Shown here one piece after another: positions 1 to 8,088 of a stretch of DNA of 15,803 bases; the first letter of the stretch is position 1; each line of letters starts with the position of its first letter. Source of the DNA: Prevotellaceae bacterium. Its GTDB lineage: Bacteria; Bacteroidota; Bacteroidia; Bacteroidales; UBA932. The DNA is taken from the NCBI GenBank assembly GCA_031254635.1, contig JAIRUB010000175.1, positions 1 to 15,803 on the forward strand, given 5' to 3'. A program made the translations under genes and the position numbers. The notes under the pieces were generated by a model. It had not been told where the DNA came from. It saw nothing but the letters and a program-made list of their open reading frames with translations, and did not search any database.

Positions 1-96
1 AAAACTATATGCTTCTCAAAAAACGAAGAAGTACGTGATAAACTGATAAGGATATATATCGAAAAGCATTATTTCAAAACAGGAAAATATTATTAA
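1..96 (+). pseudogene. IS1-family transposase, C-terminal end (cut by window edge)
   Basis: Reading frame 1 is open from the window edge to a TAA at 94-96 and encodes 31 residues. They begin KTICFSKNEEVRDKL and continue with an IEKHYF segment. This matches, by memory of the family, the conserved C-terminus of IS1 InsB-type DDE transposases, where a KS/T-x-x-FSK-x-x-E-x-H/R-DK pattern is followed by a short IKHY/EKHMF tail. The catalytic domain lies outside the window, so it cannot be told whether the transposase is intact. An IS-like terminal sequence follows directly after the stop, which supports the call. The identification rests on one short motif but the fit is good. Confidence 0.72.
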
Positions 97-119
97 TTCA
101 GCTGTTTTGAAACACTACC
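72..119 (+). mobile_element. Right end of an IS1-family element with terminal hairpin
   Basis: A perfect 11-bp inverted repeat, TTTCAAAACAG at 72-82 and CTGTTTTGAAA at 102-112, brackets the transposase stop codon. Read on the minus strand the probable outer end starts GGTAGTGTTTCAAAACAG (119 back to 102), and IS1 family ends typically begin with GGT. The IS therefore probably ends at 119. The left end and any target duplication are outside the window. The hairpin could also terminate transcription out of the IS before rsgA. Confidence 0.6.
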
Positions 120-280
120 GATTTTTTATAAATTTTAGTTTCGAGTTTAAGGTATCAAGTATCAGTACATAAGATGTTTAGTTTTCGGTTTACAAGTTAA
201 CAGGTTTATAGTTACTCAGTTATTCATTTTCAACTTTCAATTAACATGGTAAAGGTAGCAAAAAAATCACATACAAGGGT

Positions 281-1258
281 ATGTCCGAAATTTTATCTAT
301 ATTTGTATTCGTGAACGAAGAAAATAACATAGTAAAAGGCATCGTTTTTCGCCATACCGGCAGTCATTATATGGTTAAATGCGATGAGCATAGTAACTTA
401 ATAGACTGCGTAGTAAGGGGCAAATTCCGGCTAAAAGCCTCAACCACCACCAACCCTATAGCCGTGGGTGACAAGGTGGAGGTGGAATTGCAAAACGAAA
501 AGAAAGGAATTATCACAGCCATAGTGCCTCGCAAGAATTATATTATTCGAAAAGCCACCAACTTATCGCGTGAGGCTCACGTAATTGCAGCTAATGTAGA
601 CTGTGCTTATCTGATTACCACCATTGCTTATCCTACTAATAGCTTAGAATTTATCGACAGATTTTTAGTAACCTGCGTGGCTTATGAGGTGCCGGCAAAA
701 CTCATTGTAAATAAGGTTGATTTATATAACGAGGAAGAAAAAGAGGCGTTGCAGCATTTTAAACGTATATATGAAAGCGCCGGTTATGAAATAATAGAAA
801 CCTCGACTAAAACCAGGTTTAATCTTGATTTATTAAGAGAAGACATCCGCGGAAAGTTGTGTTTGTTCTCAGGTTCATCTGGAGTGGGTAAATCGTCACT
901 GATTAATGCGCTTGGCTCCTCTATGGAACTCCGTGTAGGCGAAATCAGCAGCTACCACCTCAAGGGTATGCACACCACTACTTTTTATGAGGCATTTGAA
1001 CTTGCCGGCAGAGGTTATGTTATCGACACACCCGGTATTAAAGGCTTCGGATTGGTAGATGTGGAGAAAGAAGAAATTTATCATTTTTTCCCGGAAATTT
1101 TTAAATATGCCGATAATTGCAAGTTCAAGCCCTGCACGCACACGCACGAGCCGCAATGCGCCGTACTCGATGCCGTAGAGCGCGGCCTTATTTCACCTGA
1201 ACGCTACGAGAGCTACCTGAAGATTTTCGAGGAAGAGGAGGAGAAGTACAGGAAGTAG
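281..1258 (+). CDS. rsgA: Ribosome small-subunit-dependent GTPase RsgA (YjeQ/EngC)
   Basis: RsgA is a cytoplasmic GTPase that binds late 30S ribosome precursors and helps release assembly factors. The 325-residue product has an OB-fold region (about 18-90), then a circularly permuted GTPase domain in the order G4-G1-G3: NKVD at 144-147, GSSGVGKS at 198-205, a HTTTF switch at 231-235 and DTPG at 249-252. The C-terminal zinc site has the family spacing C-x4-C-x-H-x5-C (Cys280, Cys285, His287, Cys293). All key residues are present. Relatives usually start near the KG at residue 19, so the ATG at 281 gives a 17-residue extension. A GTG at 311 is an alternative start, and neither has a clear ribosome binding site. 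The gene stands alone, between the IS end and a region of gene relics. Confidence 0.95.
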   Translation: MSEILSIFVFVNEENNIVKGIVFRHTGSHYMVKCDEHSNLIDCVVRGKFRLKASTTTNPIAVGDKVEVELQNEKKGIITAIVPRKNYIIRKATNLSREAHVIAANVDCAYLITTIAYPTNSLEFIDRFLVTCVAYEVPAKLIVNKVDLYNEEEKEALQHFKRIYESAGYEIIETSTKTRFNLDLLREDIRGKLCLFSGSSGVGKSSLINALGSSMELRVGEISSYHLKGMHTTTFYEAFELAGRGYVIDTPGIKGFGLVDVEKEEIYHFFPEIFKYADNCKFKPCTHTHEPQCAVLDAVERGLISPERYESYLKIFEEEEEKYRK

Positions 1259-1293
1259 GGCGAGAAGTGTTAAGCGTAAGACGTGAGCGGTTT

Positions 1294-1460
1294 TTAGGTT
1301 CCCGAGGGTTTAATCTTTTCAATAATTTGATGGGCTACATCAAAGCCTACTTTTAATACTCGGGTGTTTAATATGCCCTCATAATAGCCATCTAAACGCA
1401 GCACACTATATACAACCTATAGTGCTTGTTTTTAAATAGTTCCTGTTCGTCACGTGTTAT
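1294..1460 (-). pseudogene. DUF5618-like gene remnant with internal deletion (second copy)
   Basis: The minus strand carries a shrunken copy of the gene at 8143-8553. From 1460 it reads ATAACACGTGACGAACAG, matching the other copy's first codons (ATGACACGTTACGAACAG) but with the ATG changed to ATA. About 45 bp on, it jumps to the end of the gene: the peptide LYSVLRLDGYYEGIL and a tail ending IIEKIKPSGT, compared with AYEVLHLLGYYDGIL and IIDKIKPSEA in the other copy. The remnant is 167 bp against 411 bp, so roughly 240 bp of the middle is gone. The join also shifts the frame. About 50 bp upstream of the start, including TACCTTTAC and ACTGTTATCAACCA, is also shared, so the duplication included the promoter region. 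It is clearly non-functional. Confidence 0.8.
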
Positions 1461-1557
1461 AAAAAATAATTTTTAAGTTAATATTGATGGTTGATAACAG
1501 TTGTGATGTGTAAAGGTAATGATTATTATTAAATAATAAAAAATCTTTAGCAACAAA

Positions 1558-1704
1558 GGGGGGGTTAAGAAGAATTAGATTGGCATCAATATTCAACTTC
1601 TTGTGCATTTTGCGAGCAATATTCAATCATTCGTCTAATGCTAATTTTGTACCTACATTTAAATCAGTATATTGCTTAATTATTTTATAGGTTATTATTC
1701 TCAT
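1558..1704 (-). pseudogene. Possible HigB-type toxin, N-terminal relic
   Basis: On the minus strand an ATG at 1704 opens MRIITYKIIKQYTDL, followed by a TKLALDE segment, a TGA at 1629-1627, and then, in the same frame, LNIARKMHKKLNIDANLILLN. HigB-type ribosome-dependent mRNA interferases commonly start MRIIs/t with an AL-x-x-W motif about 22 residues later. The TGA stands exactly where that Trp (TGG) would be. The later part of a HigB protein is not visible, and no antitoxin gene is seen beside it. The similarity is short and from memory. An unrelated decayed gene is possible. Confidence 0.38.
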
Positions 1705-1762
1705 CTATCTTTATTATCCCAATACAAAGACAGTAGGTTTATTTTGATTTTCAAAATAAATA

Positions 1763-3082
1763 TTACAAAATTTGTATTTTTTCCAATAACGCCACTGTTT
1801 CCACATAGTGTGTATGCGGAAACATATCGAAGGGCTGAATAGCGGCAACACGGTAACCTTCGCAAAGCTGTTTCAAATCAAAAGCCAACGACACCGGATT
1901 ACAGCTTACATACACTATCTTTTGCGGCGCTGCCCGTAATATGGTTTTCTTAATTTCAATCAGGGTACCGGAGCGCGGTGGATCAAGAATCACAACGTCG
2001 GGACGGCCATGCGCAGCAATAAAATCGTCTTTAAAAGTATGCAGAATATCGCCAACCAAAAAACGGGTATTCGTTAAATTATTAACAGAAGCGTTATACT
2101 GCGCATCTGCAATGGCCGAGGCATTGCCCTCAACGCCTATAACCATGCGCGCATCGCGGGCTACGTGGCAAGCCAAGGTTCCAATGCCGGTGTACAAGTC
2201 ATAAACCAACTCATGCCCTTTAAGTGCTGCGTATGTGCGTACTTGATGAAAAATGTTTTCCGCTTGAAGCGGATTAGGCTGATAAAAAGCCGAGGCGCTG
2301 TAACGAAAAGTTAAATCTCCGGAGCGTTCCATAAGATATTGCTCACCGGATACATGTATAGGCTCTCCCCTATCAATGCTGTAAAACCAAGCGTTAACCT
2401 TGGGTAGCAATTGTTGTAAATGTTGTAAAAAAGGAATTATACGAACATCGTCAACTGCACACACTAACCACACAAGCAGTTGTCCGGTTGTAGTTGTGCG
2501 TAATTGCAAACTTCGCAAAAGGCTTTGTCTTGTAAAGTAATCATAAAAAGATAAGCCTTGTTCTTTAGCTGCATTTTTTATGATGACGGCCGTTTCATGC
2601 ACCACTTCCGGTTGTAAAAAACATTTTTCAATATTACAAACCATATCGCGCCGTTCTATTTCATGAAAACCTAAGTTATCGGGAGCAGCAAAGGCGTATT
2701 CACTCTTGTTTCTATAGCCTTGCAACAACGGGCTTGGTGTTACTGCGGGTACTTCCGGGGTAATAATCTCATACTTCCGTAAAGCATTAAGTAAAATTTC
2801 GCGCTTCCAATGTAATTGAGCTTCGTAACTATAGTGCTGCCACAAACAGCCTCCGCAAATACCGCAATGTTGGCAAAAGGGCTGTATCCGTTGCGGCGAT
2901 TGCTCTACAATGTTAATTATCTTGCCATAACGAAAACCACGTTGACGCCTGTCGCTTTCTAAATCTGTTGTTTCGCCGGGTATTCCGCCATCTACATAAA
3001 TACGGCCTGTACCCATAGAGCCTATTGCACGACCGGAAGAATGAATGTCGTAAAGCTTTATATTACTCAGATATTTAGCCAT
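1763..3082 (-). CDS. rlmD: 23S rRNA (uracil-5-)-methyltransferase, RlmD/TrmA family
   Basis: This 439-residue protein is a SAM-dependent RNA m5U methyltransferase, most likely acting on 23S rRNA (U1939 in E. coli numbering). An N-terminal TRAM-like region (about 1-60) is followed by the iron-sulfur cysteines Cys70, Cys76 and Cys79 in a C-x5-C-x2-C pattern with GGCLWQH, and a probable fourth ligand at Cys154. The SAM motif VYDLYTGIGTLA lies at 293-304, the DPPRSG motif at 367-372 and the catalytic nucleophile in VSCNP at Cys394, with the general-base Glu428 in HYVETVALLEK. The cluster and motifs are complete. It lies 11 bp downstream of nadA on the same strand, so the two are probably co-transcribed. 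RlmC and TrmA share the fold. The cluster cysteines favour RlmC/RlmD over TrmA. Confidence 0.9.
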   Translation of the reverse strand: MAKYLSNIKLYDIHSSGRAIGSMGTGRIYVDGGIPGETTDLESDRRQRGFRYGKIINIVEQSPQRIQPFCQHCGICGGCLWQHYSYEAQLHWKREILLNALRKYEIITPEVPAVTPSPLLQGYRNKSEYAFAAPDNLGFHEIERRDMVCNIEKCFLQPEVVHETAVIIKNAAKEQGLSFYDYFTRQSLLRSLQLRTTTTGQLLVWLVCAVDDVRIIPFLQHLQQLLPKVNAWFYSIDRGEPIHVSGEQYLMERSGDLTFRYSASAFYQPNPLQAENIFHQVRTYAALKGHELVYDLYTGIGTLACHVARDARMVIGVEGNASAIADAQYNASVNNLTNTRFLVGDILHTFKDDFIAAHGRPDVVILDPPRSGTLIEIKKTILRAAPQKIVYVSCNPVSLAFDLKQLCEGYRVAAIQPFDMFPHTHYVETVALLEKIQIL

Positions 3083-3093
3083 TTACTTAAGAG

Positions 3094-4047
3094 CTACAAA
3101 TTAAGCATTTTGACAATACTTTTTTCAGCTTTCTGCCGAATATTTTCTTCAATATTCACTTCAAATTGTTCATTCAAAAGTGAATCGTATATTTTTTCGA
3201 GTGTAATGAGTTTCATAAATTCACAATTACTGCAAGCGCCGCAGGAATCGTCAACTTCACTACTTAAAGTATTAGATGAAGACGCCGGTATAAATTCTTT
3301 TTTTGGTGATTTTTGTCGCATTTGATGAATTATTCCAGGCTCGGTGGCTACAATGTAGGTTTGAGTATTATCAGAAGCCGAAAAAGCCAATAAAGCGGAA
3401 GTAGAACCTATATAGTCGGCCAAAAGTAATACCGGTTCTTTACACTCAGGGTGAGCAAGAACTTTTGCCTGCGGATACTGTTTTCTAAAATCAATAATAT
3501 TTTCAACAGAAAAAGCTTCATGTACGTGACAGGCGCCATCCCATATCAACATATTTTCACGGCCGGTTAAACTTTTAATATAATTTCCTAAATTTCTATC
3601 AGGTCCAAAAATTATTTTTTTATCTTTTGGTAAACTATTAACAATTTGCAAAGCATTACTTGAAGTACAACAAATATCTGTAAGCGCCTTAACCGAAGCA
3701 TCGGTATTTACGTATGAAATTACCGTATAACCCGGATTTTGTTCAATAAATTCTTTAAAATCTTCTGCTTTACAAGAATCTGCTAATGAACAACCTGCAC
3801 TTAAATCTGGTATAAGTACCTTTTTTTTAGGCGATAATATTTTAACCGTTTCAGCCATAAAATATACGCCTGCAAAAACTATAATATCAGCCTTTGTTTT
3901 AGCTGCAGCCTGCGATAATTGAAGACTATCTCCTAAAAAGTCAGCAATATCTTGCACCTCGCTACGTTGATAGTAGTGAGCTAATAAAACAGCATTCTTT
4001 TTTTGCTTTAATTTTTTTATTTTTTCAATAATTTCAGTTTTCAACAT
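3094..4047 (-). CDS. nadA: Quinolinate synthase A
   Basis: NadA condenses iminoaspartate with dihydroxyacetone phosphate to make quinolinate, the precursor of NAD, using an oxygen-sensitive [4Fe-4S] cluster. The 317-residue product shows the family features in order: AHYYQRSEVQDIAD (23-36), GDSLQLSQ (39-46), the first cluster Cys86 in DLSAGCSLAD, the second Cys173 in DGACHVHEAF, and a C-terminal C-x2-C-x2-C at 269-275 that supplies the third ligand. Length and motifs are normal. nadB and nadC, its usual pathway partners, are not in the window. Here the partner in the presumed operon is the rRNA methyltransferase 11 bp downstream. A promoter-like TATCTTTTG lies immediately before the start codon. 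Confidence 0.95.
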   Translation of the reverse strand: MLKTEIIEKIKKLKQKKNAVLLAHYYQRSEVQDIADFLGDSLQLSQAAAKTKADIIVFAGVYFMAETVKILSPKKKVLIPDLSAGCSLADSCKAEDFKEFIEQNPGYTVISYVNTDASVKALTDICCTSSNALQIVNSLPKDKKIIFGPDRNLGNYIKSLTGRENMLIWDGACHVHEAFSVENIIDFRKQYPQAKVLAHPECKEPVLLLADYIGSTSALLAFSASDNTQTYIVATEPGIIHQMRQKSPKKEFIPASSSNTLSSEVDDSCGACSNCEFMKLITLEKIYDSLLNEQFEVNIEENIRQKAEKSIVKMLNL

Positions 4048-4049
4048 TG

Positions 4050-4058
4050 CAAAAGATA
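4050..4058 (-). promoter_or_regulatory. Possible -7 promoter element of nadA
   Basis: On the minus strand TATCTTTTG lies two bases before the nadA ATG. It resembles the Bacteroidota -7 consensus TAnnTTTG with one extra T. If it is used, the mRNA would have little or no leader. No clear -33 TTG was identified. Confidence 0.35.
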
Positions 4059-4060
4059 TT

Positions 4061-4398
4061 ATAATTAAAAATAAAGAATTTAAAAATTTATAATTGTTGT
4101 TTATTTATAGCTGTTGATGAAGTTTATAATTATTTTTATTAAGAATTAAAAGTATTGATTTTATTAATAATTCAGAATATTTTTGTTAATAAAATATAAT
4201 TTATAAACAGTTGTTGACTGGTGTATAATCTGTACTAATTCTATTTAAAAATTGTATATTATTTTTATTGTTTTTTGAAAATATTTTATATAGAATAATG
4301 TTTTTGGTTTTACAAAAATAGTTATTAAAAAAGATGAACAATTTTAAACAGAAATGTTAACAAAATAAGAACAATAAGTAGTCAGTAGTTAATAGTAG
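4061..4398. other. AT-rich intergenic region without recognisable gene
   Basis: This region is very AT-rich and has frequent stops in all frames. Two loosely similar segments, around 4101-4127 and 4200-4229, both run from TTTATA to TATAAT through a GTTGA-containing core. They are too degenerate to call a repeat. It must hold the nadA promoter region and the end of the dehydrogenase transcript. No convincing hairpin terminator or RNA gene was seen. Confidence 0.5.
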
Positions 4399-5232
4399 TT
4401 ATAATTTGTAGAAGAATCGGAGTAAGGCTTGGTAAGTTCTTGAGGGTATGAATGCTTTGGATCTTGCAAAATTGGTTTGCACCATATTTCCTACCTTATA
4501 ACGAAATTTTGGTCGCTTGGCTTTAACAATCCTACGCATTGCTTTAGCTAATTTTATTGGCTTACATCCTCCATTTTCTTCTTTTTCGATAATAGCCATA
4601 CATTTAGCAAATTTTTCACCATAATGTTCGCTATTTTTAGTTTGTTCCGATACTATTCGGGCGGCAGTAAATCCCGTAGCAAAATCGCCTGGCTCAATAA
4701 GTACAACTTGTATTTTAAACGGATGAAGTTCAAGACTTAAAGCCTCACTATAACCTTCAATAGCGAATTTTGAAGCAGAATAAAATCCTTGGAAAGGAAT
4801 GCCTACCATGCCCCCAATGGAACTTAGGTTGATAATTTTCCCTCCCCCCCCATTGCGTAAATGTGGAATAACGGCATTGCAGACATTAACGGTTCCCATG
4901 AAATTAGTATTCATTTGCAGGCCTATTTCTTCTGGAGTAGCTAACTCCAAAGCTCCGCCTATTCCCATTCCGGCATTGTTAATAACCACATCAATACGGC
5001 CATGTTCGTCAATAATAGTTTGTACGGCTGCCTGAATAGTTTCGGGCTTGGTAATATCCGCATGGAGCATGGCAATTTCTCCGCAGACTTGAGGCTGACT
5101 TGGCGATGAGTTACCGGCGGGAACTTTCCGGTCGGCGCCGTAAACAATAAAACCTTTTTGAGCAAGATATTCGGCGCAGGTCTTGCCTAATCCTGAGAAA
5201 GCACCGGTAATGAGAATTATTTTTTTATTCAT
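4399..5232 (-). CDS. Short-chain dehydrogenase/reductase (classical SDR)
   Basis: This is a 277-residue NAD(P)-dependent oxidoreductase of the classical SDR family with unknown substrate. Motifs in order are TGAFSGLG for cofactor binding at 9-16, the acidic residue in ADIT around 59, NNAG at 85-88, catalytic Ser138 in NLSS, and the Tyr151/Lys155 pair in YSASK, followed by EPGDFATGF at 180-188. The C-terminal 80 residues are rich in Lys and Arg. Four consecutive glycines (128-131) are encoded partly by a run of eight G on the coding strand (4843-4850 as C on the plus strand), a site prone to slippage or sequencing error. The reading frame is nevertheless intact. It lies 90 bp downstream of sdhB on the same strand. 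The spacer holds a palindromic-repeat fragment, so co-transcription is uncertain. Confidence 0.88.
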   Translation of the reverse strand: MNKKIILITGAFSGLGKTCAEYLAQKGFIVYGADRKVPAGNSSPSQPQVCGEIAMLHADITKPETIQAAVQTIIDEHGRIDVVINNAGMGIGGALELATPEEIGLQMNTNFMGTVNVCNAVIPHLRNGGGGKIINLSSIGGMVGIPFQGFYSASKFAIEGYSEALSLELHPFKIQVVLIEPGDFATGFTAARIVSEQTKNSEHYGEKFAKCMAIIEKEENGGCKPIKLAKAMRRIVKAKRPKFRYKVGNMVQTNFARSKAFIPSRTYQALLRFFYKL

Positions 5233-5254
5233 AAGATTACGAGTTTAGTCCACG

Positions 5255-5285
5255 CGTCATTGCGAGGAACGAAGTGACGAAGCAA
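5255..5285 (+). repeat. Solitary fragment of the GTCATTGCGAG palindromic repeat
   Basis: The stretch starts CGTCATTGCGAGGAACGAAG and continues GTGACGAAGCAA. It is one arm of the repeat family that is abundant from 11482 to 14768 (GTCATTGCGAG to GAAGCAATC). It lies in the spacer between sdhB and the dehydrogenase. Only one arm is recognisable, so it is a fragment or a degraded copy. Confidence 0.8.
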
Positions 5286-5322
5286 ACACGAATTTACACA
5301 AATTATTATTTATAAACAATAG

Positions 5323-6065
5323 TTAATCTTTCAATTTTGCGCATAAATACTCACGGTTAAGACGGGCGATATGGGTAATGGAAATACCTTTAGGACATTC
5401 CGCTTCGCAGGCTTGGGTGTTGGTACAAGAACCGAAGCCCAATTCGTCCATCTTGGCCACCATAGCTTTGGCGCGGCGGGCGGCTTCAACCTTACCCTGT
5501 GGTAACAAAGCTAATGAACTCACGCGGGAAGCCACAAAGAGCATAGCCGAACTGTTTTTGCAAGTAGCAACGCAAGCACCACAGCCGATACAGGAAGCAG
5601 CGTCCATGCTTTCATCCGCCTTTTCTTTGGCAACGGGGATAGCATTGCCGTCGGGCACGCCGCCGGTATTCACAGAAACGAACCCTCCGGCTTGCAAAAT
5701 CTTGTCGAAAGCGCCGCGGTTAACCACCAAGTCTTAATTACGGGAAAGCCCCGGCTGCGCCAGGGTTCAACAGTAATGGTTTCGCCATTCTTGAACTTAC
5801 GCATGTGCAGTTGGCAGGTTGTAATATCACTGTCGGGGCCATGAGCGTGGCCATTAATATATAGTGAGCACATACCGCAAATACCTTCGCGGCAATCGTG
5901 GTCGAAAGCTACAGGGTCTCTTCCTTCGCAAACTAATTTATCATTGAGGATATCCATCATTTCGAGGAAAGAAGTATCAGGCGAAATATTGCTTATCTTA
6001 TAGATTTCAAACTTTCCTTTTGCTTTCGCATTCGCCTGGCGCCATATTTTGAGGGTAAAATCCAT
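5323..6065 (-). pseudogene. sdhB: Succinate dehydrogenase/fumarate reductase iron-sulfur subunit, frameshifted
   Basis: SdhB carries electrons from the flavoprotein SdhA to the membrane quinone site through three iron-sulfur clusters. The N-terminal part (6065 to about 5734) runs MDFTLKIWRQ, with the [2Fe-2S] motif CREGICGMC and a later Cys in TTC, up to FPVIK. The reading then continues in another frame from about 5732: LVVNRGAFDKIL, CIGCGACVATC for the [4Fe-4S] cluster, and a SCTNTQACEAECPKG region for the [3Fe-4S] cluster. Restoring one base (a G between AAG and ACTTGG, near 5733) would give one protein of about 247 residues, the normal size. Every cluster ligand is present. The single missing base is either a genuine recent frameshift or a sequencing or assembly error. 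It starts 6 bp after sdhA ends, in the same operon. Confidence 0.88.
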
Positions 6066-6071
6066 TTGTCT

Positions 6072-8015
6072 TTAATCTTTGTAGTTTCTTGTTGCTAATT
6101 TAACAAATTCATAGTTGAGAGGTTCTTTGTGCATTTCGTGGGTATCGTTATCTTTGTGTTCCCAGCACGATACGTAGGAGAAATTTTGGTCGTCGCGTTT
6201 GGTTTCTCCATCTTCTGTTTGCATTTCTTCGCGGAAATGTCCGCCACATGATTCCTTACGGTTGAGGGCGTCCATAGCCATTAGCTCGCTTATTTCGAGG
6301 AAGTCGGCTACACGAAGTGCCTTTTCCAATTCCTGATTAAATTCGTTATTTTCGCCGGGGACACACACGTTTTTCCAAAACTCATCACGAAGGACTCGGA
6401 TATCTTCAATAGCTTTCTTCAATCCGGCTTCGTTACGGCTCATGCCAACGTAGTTCCACATAATTTTGCCAAGAAGGCGGTGATAGTAATCAGCCGGCTC
6501 TATACCTTTAATTGCGAATAATTTTGCAATCTTTTCGTTAATTTTCTTTTCTGCTTTTTCAAAAGCGGGGTGGTTAGTATCTGTTTTCTTTTCCTGAATT
6601 TTACCAGCCAAATAATCGCCAATAGTATAGGGGAGAATGAAATAGCCGTCGGCCAAGCCCTGCATTAAAGCTGATGCGCCCAAACGATTTCCGCCGTGGT
6701 CGCTGAAATTCGCTTCACCAATAGCATAAAGGCCTGGGATGGTAGTTTGAAGATTATAGTCCACCCAAAGGCCGCCCATAGTATAGTGAATGGCCGGATA
6801 GATCATCATTGGTTCGTTATATGGATTAACGTCAACAATTTTTTCATACATTTGAAAAAGGTTGCCGTAACGCTCTTCAATCACGTGTTTACCAAGATGT
6901 TGAATGGCTGTAGAGAAGTCGAGGAACACTGCCAATCCGGTTTCATTCACGCCATAGCCGGCATCGCAACGTTCCTTAGCCGCGCGCGAAGCTACATCGC
7001 GTGGAACAAGGTTCCCAAAGGCCGGATAACGGCGCTCGAGATAATAATCACGGCCTTCCTCCGGTATTTGCGATGCTTTGATTTGTTTATTGCGTAATTT
7101 TTCTATATCTTCTTTTTTCTTAGGAACCCAAACACGCCCATCGTTACGAAGCGATTCTGACATCAAGGTCAGCTTCGATTGTTGGTCGCCGGATATAGGA
7201 ATACAGCTGGGATGAATTTGTTCGAAACCGGGGTTACCAAAGAAAGCTCCTTTTTTATAACATTGCCAAACCGCAGAGCCGTTACTGTTCATGGCGTTCG
7301 TTGACAAGAAAAACACATTGCCGTAACCACCGGTAGCAATTACAACAGCGTGTGCACTGTGGCGTTCTATCTCGCCGGTAACAAGATTTCGGGTAATAAT
7401 TCCATTGGCGTGTCCGTCAATAAGTATCAAGTCAAGCATTTCGTGTCGAGGGTATGATTTTACCTGTCCCTTTGAAATAGCGCGGTTTAACGAAGCGTAA
7501 GCTCCCAGCAGCAATTGTTGTCCAGTTTGCCCGCGGGCATAAAAAGTACGGCTAACCTGTGCGCCGCCAAAGGAGCGGTTATCAAGCAATCCGCCGTAGT
7601 CGCGTGCAAATGGAACGCCCTGAGCTACACATTGGTCGATAATAAGGTTGCTTACTTCGGCTAAACGGTAAACATTGGCTTCGCGGCTGCGGTAGTCGCC
7701 ACCTTTGATGGTATCATGGAATAACCGGTAAATAGAATCATTATCGTTAGGATAGTTTTTAACGGCATTAATTCCTCCCTGCGCGGCAACAGAGTGAGCG
7801 CGGCGCGGGGAATCGCTAATACAAAAAACTTTCACGTTATACCCTAATTCACCGAGAGAAGCGGCAGCAGATGCACCGCCAAGGCCTGTTCCCACAACAA
7901 TAATATCGAGTTTAAGTTTGTTAGCTGGATTCACAACTCGTATAGCTGCTTTGTGGCGAGTCCATTTTTCCATTAAAGGTCCTTCGGGGATTTTGGCATT
8001 AAGTTTTTCGGACAT
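6072..8015 (-). CDS. sdhA: Succinate dehydrogenase/fumarate reductase flavoprotein subunit
   Basis: This is the catalytic subunit that interconverts succinate and fumarate on covalently bound FAD at the cytoplasmic face of the membrane. The 647-residue length is typical of Bacteroidota type B enzymes. The FAD dinucleotide motif is VVGTGLGGASA (40-50), the FAD-attachment His is His74 in RRAHSVAAQGG, and active-site features are His268 in HPSC, Arg339 in LVPRDVASRA, His410 in AIHYTMGG and the FAD motif GEANFSDHGGNRLG (433-446). No key residue appears to be missing. sdhB follows after 6 bp. In Bacteroidota a cytochrome b subunit gene usually precedes sdhA. Here the upstream gene is a divergent DUF5618-like pseudogene instead, so the membrane anchor is either elsewhere or lost. 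Confidence 0.96.
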   Translation of the reverse strand: MSEKLNAKIPEGPLMEKWTRHKAAIRVVNPANKLKLDIIVVGTGLGGASAAASLGELGYNVKVFCISDSPRRAHSVAAQGGINAVKNYPNDNDSIYRLFHDTIKGGDYRSREANVYRLAEVSNLIIDQCVAQGVPFARDYGGLLDNRSFGGAQVSRTFYARGQTGQQLLLGAYASLNRAISKGQVKSYPRHEMLDLILIDGHANGIITRNLVTGEIERHSAHAVVIATGGYGNVFFLSTNAMNSNGSAVWQCYKKGAFFGNPGFEQIHPSCIPISGDQQSKLTLMSESLRNDGRVWVPKKKEDIEKLRNKQIKASQIPEEGRDYYLERRYPAFGNLVPRDVASRAAKERCDAGYGVNETGLAVFLDFSTAIQHLGKHVIEERYGNLFQMYEKIVDVNPYNEPMMIYPAIHYTMGGLWVDYNLQTTIPGLYAIGEANFSDHGGNRLGASALMQGLADGYFILPYTIGDYLAGKIQEKKTDTNHPAFEKAEKKINEKIAKLFAIKGIEPADYYHRLLGKIMWNYVGMSRNEAGLKKAIEDIRVLRDEFWKNVCVPGENNEFNQELEKALRVADFLEISELMAMDALNRKESCGGHFREEMQTEDGETKRDDQNFSYVSCWEHKDNDTHEMHKEPLNYEFVKLATRNYKD

Positions 8016-8028
8016 GAGGTATAATTTG

Positions 8029-8036
8029 CAAATTTA
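8029..8036 (-). promoter_or_regulatory. Candidate -7 promoter element of sdhA
   Basis: On the minus strand TAAATTTG matches the Bacteroidota -7 consensus TAnnTTTG exactly and ends 13 bp before the sdhA ATG. A second exact match, TACATTTG, lies at 8057-8050. Neither has a well-spaced -33 TTG, so which one is used cannot be decided. Confidence 0.4.
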
Positions 8037-8088
8037 CGGATTTAAGAAACAAATGTACGGTTTTTTAACATATTTTCAAATTTTTTAC

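Noticed and set aside
249..257. Minus-strand TACCTTTAC promoter-like box upstream of rsgA
   Set aside because: The following minus-strand ATG leads to a frame of only a few codons and no gene lies there.
4101..4229. Two similar AT-rich segments in the nadA upstream region as a repeat or operator pair
   Set aside because: The similarity is weak and expected by chance in such AT-rich sequence.
5323..5730. A separate 135-residue ferredoxin-like gene starting at TTG 5730
   Set aside because: It is the C-terminal half of SdhB. The N-terminal half is in another frame directly upstream.
6696..7097. Plus-strand open frame of 133 residues
   Set aside because: It lies entirely opposite the well-supported sdhA and has no recognisable motif.
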